Source: Planctomycetota bacterium (GTDB taxonomy: Bacteria; Planctomycetota; UBA11346). From it: a stretch of DNA of 64,000 nt. Positions 24,867 through 32,364 of the stretch are shown here, piece by piece (position 1 is the first letter of the stretch; each line of letters opens with the position of its first letter). Made by a program: the position numbers and the translations under genes. The DNA lies in the NCBI GenBank assembly GCA_014193115.1, contig BJHQ01000002.1, forward strand, positions 382,815 through 446,814, written 5' to 3'. The notes under the pieces were generated by a model. The model had not been told where the DNA came from, made no database searches, and saw nothing but the letters and a program-made list of their open reading frames with translations.

Positions 24867-26261
24867 ATGGCCACCGACCCGAGTGATGAACCGTCGCCGG
24901 TTGAAGACCAGGCGACCGAAGACGTGCAGGATCTCCTGCCATTGCTGTATCGGCCCCGTCCCGATCTGGCCAGCCGGGTCCGCCGGGCCATCGACCGCGA
25001 GCGTTTCCGCCGGGTCGTGCTGGCTGCCGCAGCGGTGCTCGCCCTGATCTTCGGCGCCATCATCTGGTCGATGGCGACGACCCGGGCAGACCATGAACCA
25101 CGCTCGTCCACTGGGGTTGTCGCCGTTGCCGGGACCTCCCTGGGCGAGGCCACGGTCGAGACTCGCTGGAGTTGGGGCCTGACAGCAGCCAAATTTGCTC
25201 TGGCCCCTGGCACCGTGGCCCGGGCCGGTGCTGAACCAGGCCTGATCGACCTGACCGCGGGATCGATCACGGCGAGCGTGGACCACAGCCGCCAGCGCCA
25301 AGCGCTGGTCATCCGCACTCCGCATGCGGTGGCGACCGTGATCGGGACGGTATTCACCATCCGGGTCGATGCCCGGACGACCCGACTGACGGTTGAAAGC
25401 GGATCGGTGAGGTTCTCCTTTGCCGACCGCAACGAGGTGGTCAGTGGTCCGGGAATGATGGAGACTCCGGCACCGATCGCCGTGGCACCCACCAGCTGGA
25501 CCGTGCGCGAACTCAGCCGCTGGATCATCACCGACCGGCGGCTGCGGGAATTGAGCGCCCTGGCCGTCGACCCGATGCACCCTGATCGTCTTTGGGGATG
25601 CGGCGATCACGGCAACCCGGCCTCGTTGTTCGCCATCGACCCTGGCACCCAGCGGATCACCGAATACCCGGTTGCCCGAGCGGTGAACCATGATTGGGAG
25701 GATCTGGCCCCGATGGTGATGGATGGTCGGCCGCTGGTGGCGATCGGCGATATCGGGAAAAGCCGGAAGAATCAGCCCGCCAGGATCCTCTTGGTCGAGG
25801 CGGACCCACCGCTGGCGGTCCAGCAGACCCTGGTCATCAACCTGCCGGCTGACGTGATCGATCTCGACTGCCTGGCCTGGGATGCCAGGGAACAGTCCTT
25901 CTATCTGGTGGGCAAGGATGGCGACCACCCGGTCCTGCGCTGTCCGTTCACGACCCAGGAAACGACCACGGCGAGCGTGGTCGGAGCAGTCGTGGCCCGG
26001 CGACCAGCGGCCTTGGCCATCGATACCTCAGCCGAACGGATGGCGCTCTTGGATGAGGACGGAACCATCACCTTCTTCGGCCGGACCGGCGGCGTTTGGG
26101 ATCTGGCCAGGCCCCGCGGCTCCTGGGTGGTCAGCGGCATTCCCATTGCCCAAGCCCTCGCCTGGAGCGATGCCGGTACCCGGTTGTGGGTCAGCGGCGA
26201 AGGCCCCACCAAACCGCTGTGCCAACTTGCCGTCGAGGCCCATCAACACGGGGATTTTTGA
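24867..26261 (+). CDS. FecR-like transmembrane regulator fused to a periplasmic propeller
   Basis: 464 residues from ATG 24867; a GTG at 24849 overlapping the sigma stop is also possible. The order is: cytoplasmic N-terminus, one membrane helix at ~50-69 (VVLAAAAVLALIFGAIIWSM), then a FecR domain at ~83-205 (GLIDLTAGSITASV, TPHAVATVIGTVFTIRVD, LTVESGSVRF). The C-terminal ~240 residues form a propeller with LSALAVDPMHPDRLW, HDWEDLAP and AIGDIGKSRKNQPARILLVE, a pattern of phytase/SdiA-regulated-like propellers. It probably controls the sigma factor encoded before it by sensing something outside the membrane. The propeller fusion is unusual and resembles the propeller of the divergent secreted protein. 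Confidence 0.8.
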   Translation: MATDPSDEPSPVEDQATEDVQDLLPLLYRPRPDLASRVRRAIDRERFRRVVLAAAAVLALIFGAIIWSMATTRADHEPRSSTGVVAVAGTSLGEATVETRWSWGLTAAKFALAPGTVARAGAEPGLIDLTAGSITASVDHSRQRQALVIRTPHAVATVIGTVFTIRVDARTTRLTVESGSVRFSFADRNEVVSGPGMMETPAPIAVAPTSWTVRELSRWIITDRRLRELSALAVDPMHPDRLWGCGDHGNPASLFAIDPGTQRITEYPVARAVNHDWEDLAPMVMDGRPLVAIGDIGKSRKNQPARILLVEADPPLAVQQTLVINLPADVIDLDCLAWDAREQSFYLVGKDGDHPVLRCPFTTQETTTASVVGAVVARRPAALAIDTSAERMALLDEDGTITFFGRTGGVWDLARPRGSWVVSGIPIAQALAWSDAGTRLWVSGEGPTKPLCQLAVEAHQHGDF

Positions 26262-26496
26262 CCCGTTGGGTTCTACGGTCCGTCCGACTGAGTCGCGGGT
26301 CCCTACTGCTTCCCCAGCTCAGACTTCGAACAACCACCGCGTAGAATCGCAATGCTGAGCCGAATTCGCGCCCCGGTTGCGATGCTGCAAATCGCTTGGT
26401 CCCTTGTCCATCCAGATGTCCCTGAGGGCGCTCAGCAAGCCCTGACCCCGGGTGGAACCGGTGCGCACGTCCATGGAGACACAGGCGACGTTGCCG

Positions 26497-26534
26497 AAAA
26501 AAAGCGAACCTGGACCTTATGGGCCCAGGTTCGC
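26497..26534 (-). terminator. Rho-independent terminator after tRNA-Gln
   Basis: On the minus strand the stem GCGAACCTGG pairs with CCAGGTTCGC over 10 bp around an 11-nt loop and is followed by seven T. It lies 14 bp beyond the 3' CCA end of the tRNA gene. Confidence 0.95.
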
Positions 26535-26548
26535 ATAGCTGTCTACAC

Positions 26549-26622
26549 TGGTTGGGGTGCAGGGATTCGAACCCCGATAGGCAGAGCCAGAATCTGCAGT
26601 CCTACCGTTAGACGACACCCCA
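26549..26622 (-). tRNA. tRNA-Gln (anticodon CTG)
   Basis: The minus strand folds as a cloverleaf. The acceptor TGGGGTG pairs with CACCCCA. The D arm is GTCTAACGGTAGGAC. The anticodon stem GCAGA/TCTGC holds the loop TTCTGGC, giving CTG, which reads CAG (Gln). The T arm contains GGTTCGAATCC. The 3' CCA is encoded (26549-26551). The gene is 74 nt including CCA. Confidence 0.95.
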
Positions 26623-26786
26623 GTGCCAAGCGCCCCAGCATTTTCGGGGCGCCGGAAGCATGTGGCTGTCGCGGGCAGTTCAACCCTGTGGCCGCGGTGG
26701 CGGCCCGAACCGTCGCTCGCCGCTGGTGCAGAACCGTGCTGCCGCTGCATTGTCCCATCTCTTCACGCCCCTACGGTTCGCGACCC

Positions 26787-27305
26787 ATGCTGACCATCCC
26801 GCCGCCGCTGGCGGCCTCCCTCATCGATCTGGCCCTCGCTGGCTATCCCGGAGAGATCTGCGGACTGCTTTTCGCCGCTGGGTCTGGTGGTGACCAGGCG
26901 GTGCGGGTCCTGGCCATGGACAACCTGGCGGATCGGCTGCATGCCCTCGATCCGGTGGAGCATCCCCACACCAGTCGCAACTATTTCACCATGAATGAGT
27001 TGAAGGTTTCCAAGGCGGTTGCTGCGGCCGAGGCCGCCGGCGAGCGCTGGCTGGCGATCTATCACAGCCACATCAATTGCGGCGCCTATTTCAGCGCCGA
27101 GGACATCGCCGCGGCAGCCCCCGATGGCGCGTGCGTCTATCCCCAGATCTGGCAGGTGGTGATCGACGTGCGTGGCGGTGATGCCTCGCCCGGACAATCG
27201 GTGCCCGAGGCCAAGGCGTTCCGCTGGGATGGCCGGCGGTTCGCAGATCATGGCGTCATCGCTGGACTCGCCCGGGTCGGCAGCCGTAGCGAGCCGCCAC
27301 GCTGA
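26787..27305 (+). CDS. JAMM/MPN+ metallopeptidase (M67-like)
   Basis: 172 residues from ATG 26787; the track start at 26352 would run across the tRNA. The JAMM zinc site is complete: Glu23 in GYPGEICGLLFA, then HSH at 93-95 and the spaced Ser103 and Asp106 in HSHINCGAYFSAED. Bacterial stand-alone JAMM proteins of this size trim sulfur-carrier (ThiS/MoaD-like) proteins in cysteine or cofactor synthesis. The next gene, 58 bp downstream, is a Cys/Met-metabolism PLP enzyme, which fits a sulfur role. No ubiquitin-like gene or E1-like activator is in the window, so the target is inference. Confidence 0.9.
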   Translation: MLTIPPPLAASLIDLALAGYPGEICGLLFAAGSGGDQAVRVLAMDNLADRLHALDPVEHPHTSRNYFTMNELKVSKAVAAAEAAGERWLAIYHSHINCGAYFSAEDIAAAAPDGACVYPQIWQVVIDVRGGDASPGQSVPEAKAFRWDGRRFADHGVIAGLARVGSRSEPPR

Positions 27306-27363
27306 TGGCCAGACAGCGCCGTCTGCAGCCCAAACAACGCAATTACTGACCTGAGGATTCCTG

Positions 27364-28545
27364 ATGGCCCGTTCGATCGACACCCTGGCCGTGCACGCAG
27401 GCGAGCCCCGCGACAAGGCCCATGACTCCCTGGTCACGCCGATCATCCTGGCCACCGCCTATCCTTTCGACGACACCGACGAATTGCACCGCTATTTCCG
27501 CGGCGATTACCAGCGAGGCGAGGAATACGGCCGTTACGGCAATCCGACCCAGGAGGTTGCCGAGGCCAAGCTGGCGGCGCTGGAATGCGGCCCCGAGGGC
27601 ACCAGCGCCCTGCTCACCAGCACCGGAATGTCTGCCATCGTCACCACCCTGCTGGCGATGGTGAAGCCAGGTATGCACCTGGTGATCACCAAGGACAGCT
27701 ATCGCAAGACGCGGGTCTTCGTCCGAGAATTCCTAGCGAAATTCAATGTCGAGCACACCAGCTGCGAGCCGTCGGTGGCGGGCATCGAGTCGGCGGTCCG
27801 GCCGAACACCCGGCTGATCATCACCGAAAGCCCGACCAATCCATATTTGAACTGCATCGACCTGGCGGCGCTGGCGAGCTTCGCCAAGGCCAACCGGATC
27901 AAGACCCTGATCGATGCGACCTTGGCCACGCCGTTCAATTTGCAGCCATTGGCCTTTGGCATCGACCTGGTGGTGCATAGCGCCACCAAGTACCTGGGTG
28001 GGCACAACGACCTGATGGCCGGCGTGGTGATCGGCAGCAAGCCTTTGATCGACGCTATCCGCGAGCACCAGGGGATGTTTGGCGCCCTCGCCAGCCCCTT
28101 CACCGCCTACATGCTGATCCGCGGCTTGAAGACCTTCGCCGTGCGCATGCGTCATCAGAACGAGAGCGGTCTACGCGTCGCGCGTTTTTTGGAGGCCCAT
28201 CCCAAGGTCGAGCAGGTGTGGTACCCAGGGCTGGAGAGCCATGGCGCCCACGCTATCGCCAAACGCCAGATGCGCGGCTTCGGAGCTCTGATCAGCTTCG
28301 CCATCCGCGGCGATCTGGTCGCCGGCAGCCGGATGGTCGACGCCTGCCAGATTCCCTTTCTGGCACCGTCGCTGGGCGGACCGGAGTCGCTGATCGAGCA
28401 ACCGGCACTGATGAGCTATTACGACAAATCACCGGAAGAGCGCACTGCGCTTGGAATAAAGGAAAACCTGATCCGGTTGAGCGTCGGCCTGGAGTCCGCC
28501 GATGATCTGATTGAGGACCTCGACCAGGCGCTTGCCAAAGTCTGA
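27364..28545 (+). CDS. Cys/Met metabolism PLP-dependent enzyme (cystathionine gamma-synthase/lyase-like)
   Basis: 393 residues from ATG 27364 with CTGAGGA 8 nt upstream. It is a full-length fold-type I enzyme of the Cys/Met family: DTLAVHAGEPRD opening, RYGNPTQEVAEAKLA, and the PLP lysine in SATKYLGGHNDLMAG, with SLGGPESLIEQPALM near the end. Members include cystathionine gamma-synthase, cystathionine gamma- or beta-lyase, O-acetylhomoserine sulfhydrylase and methionine gamma-lyase; sequence reading does not separate them. It follows the JAMM peptidase in one probable operon, suggesting sulfur amino-acid metabolism. Confidence 0.9.
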   Translation: MARSIDTLAVHAGEPRDKAHDSLVTPIILATAYPFDDTDELHRYFRGDYQRGEEYGRYGNPTQEVAEAKLAALECGPEGTSALLTSTGMSAIVTTLLAMVKPGMHLVITKDSYRKTRVFVREFLAKFNVEHTSCEPSVAGIESAVRPNTRLIITESPTNPYLNCIDLAALASFAKANRIKTLIDATLATPFNLQPLAFGIDLVVHSATKYLGGHNDLMAGVVIGSKPLIDAIREHQGMFGALASPFTAYMLIRGLKTFAVRMRHQNESGLRVARFLEAHPKVEQVWYPGLESHGAHAIAKRQMRGFGALISFAIRGDLVAGSRMVDACQIPFLAPSLGGPESLIEQPALMSYYDKSPEERTALGIKENLIRLSVGLESADDLIEDLDQALAKV

Positions 28546-28656
28546 GGCTTTCTTTTCCTTTGGGGGCTTCCGCCTCCACGGGCTGTTGGCCCTGGTCCAG
28601 TTTCGCTTCGCTCCGCCCCCGCGGCCTTGGTCGGCGCTCGCTTTCCTGCGGAAAAC

Positions 28657-28692
28657 GTGGGCGGATGGGCTTCGCCCATGTTATCCGCCCAC
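28657..28692. repeat. Cruciform element, copy 1
   Basis: The outer arms GTGGGCGGAT and ATCCGCCCAC are 10-bp perfect complements, and an inner ATGGGC/GCCCAT stem lies inside. A shorter relative occurs in reverse orientation at 40124-40153. There is no T run, so it is not a standard terminator. Confidence 0.8.
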
Positions 28693-28707
28693 CGCTTCTC
28701 CGTTGGC

Positions 28708-28734
28708 CGTTCCCCTCGCTGCGCGTGGGGACCC
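28708..28734. repeat. 27-bp near-identical repeat, copy 1
   Basis: It begins CGTTCCCCTCGCTGCGCGTG and differs from copy 2 at one base. The two starts are 49 bp apart. Confidence 0.8.
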
Positions 28735-28756
28735 CTTCCCGCTCGGCCCCGGTCGG

Positions 28757-28783
28757 CGTTCCCCTCGGTGCGCGTGGGGACCC
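28757..28783. repeat. 27-bp near-identical repeat, copy 2
   Basis: It begins CGTTCCCCTCGGTGCGCGTG and is separated from copy 1 by 22 nt. Only two copies exist, so a CRISPR array is not supported. Confidence 0.8.
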
Positions 28784-28900
28784 ATTCCTGCCGCCCGGGC
28801 CACAACGGGTGGCCCAGTTCCAGCTCCGCCCCGCGGCCTTGGTCAGTGAGGTTACTTTTCGACAGGTTTTCGCCACTCTCTACCATGGCGGAATCCTGGA

Positions 28901-28923
28901 ATACCTGCATACCATGCAGGTAT
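28901..28923. promoter_or_regulatory. 10-bp palindrome overlapping PhyH start codon
   Basis: ATACCTGCAT and ATGCAGGTAT are perfect complements separated by ACC. The right arm runs into the start codon at 28922. It contains TACCAT, a possible -10, 6 nt before ATG. It could be a repressor operator or a hairpin covering the start. Confidence 0.7.
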
Positions 28924-29866
28924 GAACGCCCCCCTCCGCCAGCCCGCCACTGCTTCTGTCCAGGTTGCTGATGCCGTCTCTGACGCCCAGGTGAGATCCT
29001 TCGTCGACGACGGTTTCCTGGTCGTTCCTGATCTGGTCGCGCCGGCTGAGATCGAGTTGCTCAAGCGGGACACCGCCGACCTCGCCCGGGGCAAGTATCC
29101 CTGCAAGAGCCTCCAACCGCTGCCAGCGGACCTGGATGACCAGCAGGTGCTGGAAAGCCTGCTGTGCATCCACCAACCCCACAACGTCAGTCCGGTGATC
29201 AAGGATTTCGTCACCCACGCCGGCATCTGTGGGGTCCTTGGGCGGATCGTCGCTGCCCACCTGCCGCACTGGGACGGGGCGGTGAAATGCATGCAATCCA
29301 TGCTGTTCGTGAAGCCACCAGGCAAACCAGGCCAGGCCTGGCACCAGGACGAGATGTACATTCCGACCCGCGATCGCAGCCTGTGCGGAGCCTGGATCGC
29401 CATTGATGACGCCACCATCGAGAACGGCTGCCTGTGGGTGGTTCCCGGATCGCATCGCGATGGTTATCTGTTCCCGTCGAAGTCCCCTGAAGATCTGGTC
29501 GAGTATGATGGCTCCAACCAATGCTACGAATTCGACGAAGCGAAAGCCGTCCCGGTCGAAGTGAAAAGCGGATCCGTGGTCTTCTTCAATGGCTACCTGC
29601 TCCATAAATCCCTGCGCAACCGCAGCACGATCTATCGTCGGGCCCTGGTCAGCCACTACATGAACTCGTGGTCGCTGCTGCCCTGGTCGATCCCTAAGGA
29701 AGGAACCTCGGTGGCTACCGCCGACATCCGCCGCGTGATCCAGGTCTGCGGCACCGATCCGTACGCTCACAAAGGCTATGATCCCCCTGGCGATGATGTC
29801 CACCTGCGTAAATGGGGCGAAGCGTGGCAGAAGGTCAAAGCTGCTGCGGCGGTCCCAAAAAGTTGA
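28922..29866 (+). CDS. PhyH-family Fe(II)/2OG dioxygenase (canonical HxD)
   Basis: 314 residues from ATG 28922. The iron motif is His141-Gln-Asp143 in AWHQDEMYIPTRDRSL, followed by ENGCLWVVPGSHRDGYL and the distal YLLHKSLRNRS with the RRALVSHY Arg that would bind 2-oxoglutarate. It is a complete, typical member, probably a hydroxylase of a small molecule. No dedicated AraC gene flanks it, but its start codon is overlapped by a strong palindrome. A convergent GH28 gene follows after 124 bp. Confidence 0.85.
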   Translation: MNAPLRQPATASVQVADAVSDAQVRSFVDDGFLVVPDLVAPAEIELLKRDTADLARGKYPCKSLQPLPADLDDQQVLESLLCIHQPHNVSPVIKDFVTHAGICGVLGRIVAAHLPHWDGAVKCMQSMLFVKPPGKPGQAWHQDEMYIPTRDRSLCGAWIAIDDATIENGCLWVVPGSHRDGYLFPSKSPEDLVEYDGSNQCYEFDEAKAVPVEVKSGSVVFFNGYLLHKSLRNRSTIYRRALVSHYMNSWSLLPWSIPKEGTSVATADIRRVIQVCGTDPYAHKGYDPPGDDVHLRKWGEAWQKVKAAAAVPKS

Positions 29867-29990
29867 TCTACTCCATCAAAACGAAGGCATCCGATTGCGC
29901 ACCGATGCCGGAGCGTGGAAGCGACTGACGGCGCATCCGGGGGTGAGGCGGCCCCCGGACCACCTTATGATCCTAGAGAAGCGCTACGAT

Positions 29991-31370
29991 TCAGCCTGGT
30001 GCTGTGTCCGACCGCACGCCGGACAGATCGATGCCGGGCACGTCCTCGCACACCACGGCTGGGCGCACGTCACTCGATGCCAGGCGGAATCGGACCCGTT
30101 GCAACACCAGGTCGTCGACGTGGCGTGCGAACAGGGCGTAGGCAGGCGGTACACCGAACATGAACGGAGTCGGATAGGTACGGTCTAGCTCAGGGATCGG
30201 CCGGGCCGCGTCTTCGAGGGTGCCGCCGCCAGGATAGGTGACATCGATCTGGTCAAAGGTGATGCGCGCTGGCCGGGTAGCCGTTGTTCCGGTCACGGTG
30301 ATGCAGGTTTTCTCATTGGCTTTGAAGGTGCGGCTCTCCTTGGGTGTGCCTTCCAGGAAATAGCGCGGCACCCGTGCCCGGATGTTGCTGAACAGCACGT
30401 CGCTGAGGCTGCCCTCCTGCCAGCGGCTGTCGTCCAGGAACCACGGCTTCACATTGTCGTCGCCATCGCGCCAACCGCCAAGGCGGATCGAGATCGGATT
30501 GCACACCCTGTCCATCACCAGGTTGGCGAAGACCAGGTCGCGGATGCGGCCGCCGTGGGCCACTTGCAGGCAGATGCCACCCATTCCGGTATCACGGATG
30601 AGGCAATTGCTCACCGTGACCCGTTCGATGTCGGCCAGGGTTTCCGGCCCGACCCGGATCGCCTGGCAATAGGAACTGAGCTGGCAATCGCTGACGGTCA
30701 CGTCGCGGCACGGGAAACCCGGCCTGGTGGCTTTCAACGCGATGCTGTCATCGCTGGTGGTGATCGAACACCGGGTCACGAAGACCTCTGAGCATCCGTC
30801 GATGTCCAGTCCATCGTTGGTGGCATGATCGACGCTGCGGATGGTCAAATCCTGGTAGCGCACCTGCTGGCAGCCGATGGCGTGGATGGTCCACGAAGGC
30901 CCATCGCGCAGCGACAGGTCTTGGACCCGGACCTGGCGACAATCGCGGAAACGCACCAGGACCGGTCGCGACGCCGCCATCTTCTTTTCGAACCGGCCCG
31001 CATTCCCATCGATCGTGCCGGTGCCGGTGATGGCGACATCGGTGCACTCCTGGGCGAAAATCAGGACCTGGCCGATGATGCCCGGGGCATAGGTCTGCTG
31101 GTCGTCGCGGTCATACGCGCCCAAGTCGGGACTTCCGAGCAAGGTCGCTCCCCCAGCCACATGCAGGGTGACGTGGGAGCGCAGATGCAGGGTTCCCGTG
31201 ACGAAGGTTCCGCCGCCACCCAACACCACACGGCCGCCGCCCTGGGCTGCAACCGCGTCGATGGCGCGCTGGATGGCGACGGTGTCGATGGTGCGGCCAT
31301 CGCCGACCGCACCGAACGACCGGACATCGGCCGCATGGGGATCGGTTACAGACTGGTGAGCTTCGGGCAT
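29991..31370 (-). CDS. Glycoside hydrolase family 28 (polygalacturonase-like)
   Basis: 459 residues from ATG 31370 (MPEAHQSVTDPHAADVRSFG); the track start at 31502 is a GTG and adds 44 unlikely residues. The right-handed beta-helix opening DVRSFGAVGDGRTIDTVAIQ and the GH28 catalytic Asp triplet are visible: NDGLDIDG (first Asp, the NTDG motif) and TSDDSIALKA (the paired Asp). No signal peptide is seen, so it may act on imported oligogalacturonides or related glycans. It fits the lyase and GH65-like genes at 6-11 kb and the sugar-acid module at 39-41 kb. The exact linkage is not deducible. Confidence 0.85.
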   Translation of the reverse strand: MPEAHQSVTDPHAADVRSFGAVGDGRTIDTVAIQRAIDAVAAQGGGRVVLGGGGTFVTGTLHLRSHVTLHVAGGATLLGSPDLGAYDRDDQQTYAPGIIGQVLIFAQECTDVAITGTGTIDGNAGRFEKKMAASRPVLVRFRDCRQVRVQDLSLRDGPSWTIHAIGCQQVRYQDLTIRSVDHATNDGLDIDGCSEVFVTRCSITTSDDSIALKATRPGFPCRDVTVSDCQLSSYCQAIRVGPETLADIERVTVSNCLIRDTGMGGICLQVAHGGRIRDLVFANLVMDRVCNPISIRLGGWRDGDDNVKPWFLDDSRWQEGSLSDVLFSNIRARVPRYFLEGTPKESRTFKANEKTCITVTGTTATRPARITFDQIDVTYPGGGTLEDAARPIPELDRTYPTPFMFGVPPAYALFARHVDDLVLQRVRFRLASSDVRPAVVCEDVPGIDLSGVRSDTAPG

Positions 31371-31563
31371 GCCTGAACTTGGACCGTTCGGTGCATCCGA
31401 CAATGCCCGATCGGAGCCGCGAGTGGACGTCAGATGCATGAGGACCGCCGTGCGGATCACCCAAGTCGAACTGCGATCGGCCGTTCCTGATGGCGGCTCC
31501 ACATGGCGGCAAGGCAGGATTTGTCCTGGGATCTCGCTGACAAAACCGAGCAGACCGAGAATT

Positions 31564-32280
31564 TCACCGCGGTGGTATGTCCAGCGCTTTTACGGCTGAT
31601 CTCAGTTCTGCCATGCTGTTGGGATGCAGACGACCTGGTGACGCGAAGGTCCCCAGGCACACGCCCTCGCCATCCCAACGACCAGCCCAAGAGGCACAGG
31701 AATGCCACTGGTGGGTACGGCATTCGATCCAGCCTTGCCTGCGCAGCCGGCGCAGTTCGTGATCCAGCTCGTCGCGCAACAGGATGCCCGGCCACTGGCG
31801 TGGCTGGGGTAGGCCGAGGTGGGCGATGAGCAGGTTCCGATGACGCGGGGCGAGATGGGCGAGAAGCAGCCGGCCGGTGGCGGTGCCATACAGGTCCTGA
31901 TCCTGGGCGCTGGAAATCTCGGCGTTGTCGCCCTGCGGCGAGCGTAACAGCAAAACCTGACGACGATCACCGCGCAGACGCACCACCACCACGCTCTGGC
32001 CCAGGCGCGCGGCCAGCCGGGCAGCCACCGGTCGCACGTTTCGCACCAACTCCTCCAGGTAGGGCCGACGTTCAGCGAGGAGCTGGGGGCGGAGTCCCAG
32101 GCGATAAGGTCCCCGCGGCGCCACTTGGTCGGCCCAGTCCAGGCGCACCAGAGCGGCAAGTAGGCGTGCGCAGGTCGCCGGGGGCAGGTGGCAGCGCTCT
32201 GCGAGTTCACCGAGGCTGGCCAGCGGTCGCTCGGCGAGCGCATCGAGCAATGCGGTTGTCCGCGCCAAACTCCGGCTCAT
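31564..32280 (-). CDS. IclR-family transcriptional regulator
   Basis: 238 residues from ATG 32280, with AGGA about 9 nt upstream; the track start at 32304 lies inside the operator-like palindrome. The N-terminal winged helix reads SLARTTALLDALAERPLASL and GELAERCHLPPATCARLLAA. The C-terminal half is the IclR effector-binding domain (GTATGRLLLAHLAPRHRN, LDHELRRLRRQGWIECR). It is divergent from the canonical PhyH gene at 32365 across 84 bp and is its likely regulator. This is the only PhyH partner in the window that is IclR rather than AraC. Confidence 0.9.
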   Translation of the reverse strand: MSRSLARTTALLDALAERPLASLGELAERCHLPPATCARLLAALVRLDWADQVAPRGPYRLGLRPQLLAERRPYLEELVRNVRPVAARLAARLGQSVVVVRLRGDRRQVLLLRSPQGDNAEISSAQDQDLYGTATGRLLLAHLAPRHRNLLIAHLGLPQPRQWPGILLRDELDHELRRLRRQGWIECRTHQWHSCASWAGRWDGEGVCLGTFASPGRLHPNSMAELRSAVKALDIPPR

Positions 32281-32297
32281 GCGACCATCCTGGCTGA

Positions 32298-32314
32298 ATT
32301 CCACCTAATGGAAT
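32298..32314. promoter_or_regulatory. Candidate IclR operator
   Basis: ATTCCA and TGGAAT are perfect complements 5 nt apart, placed in the divergent gap between the IclR and PhyH starts. IclR-type regulators bind short TTCCA/TGGAA-like palindromes, so this is the natural candidate site. Confidence 0.55.
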
Positions 32315-32364
32315 CCGGGCAGCGGGATGTGCAGCCGATCGAGTGGCCAGTAGCATCACAACCC

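Larger units (their letters stand above)
28546..28921. other. Repeat-rich non-coding gap
   Basis: 376 bp with no supported gene. It holds the cruciform element and the 27-bp pair listed separately. A further near-repeat, GCTCCGCCCCCGCGGCCTTG, occurs at 28610-28632 and again with one C fewer at 28823-28844. The long reverse ORFs here are low-complexity by-products of these GC-rich repeats. Confidence 0.6.

Noticed and set aside
26352-26786. N-terminal extension of the JAMM ORF in the track
   Set aside because: It runs through the antisense tRNA-Gln and its terminator; the JAMM domain is complete from ATG 26787.
28708-28783. CRISPR-like repeat pair
   Set aside because: Only two units, a 22-nt spacer shorter than usual, no third copy and no cas gene in the window.
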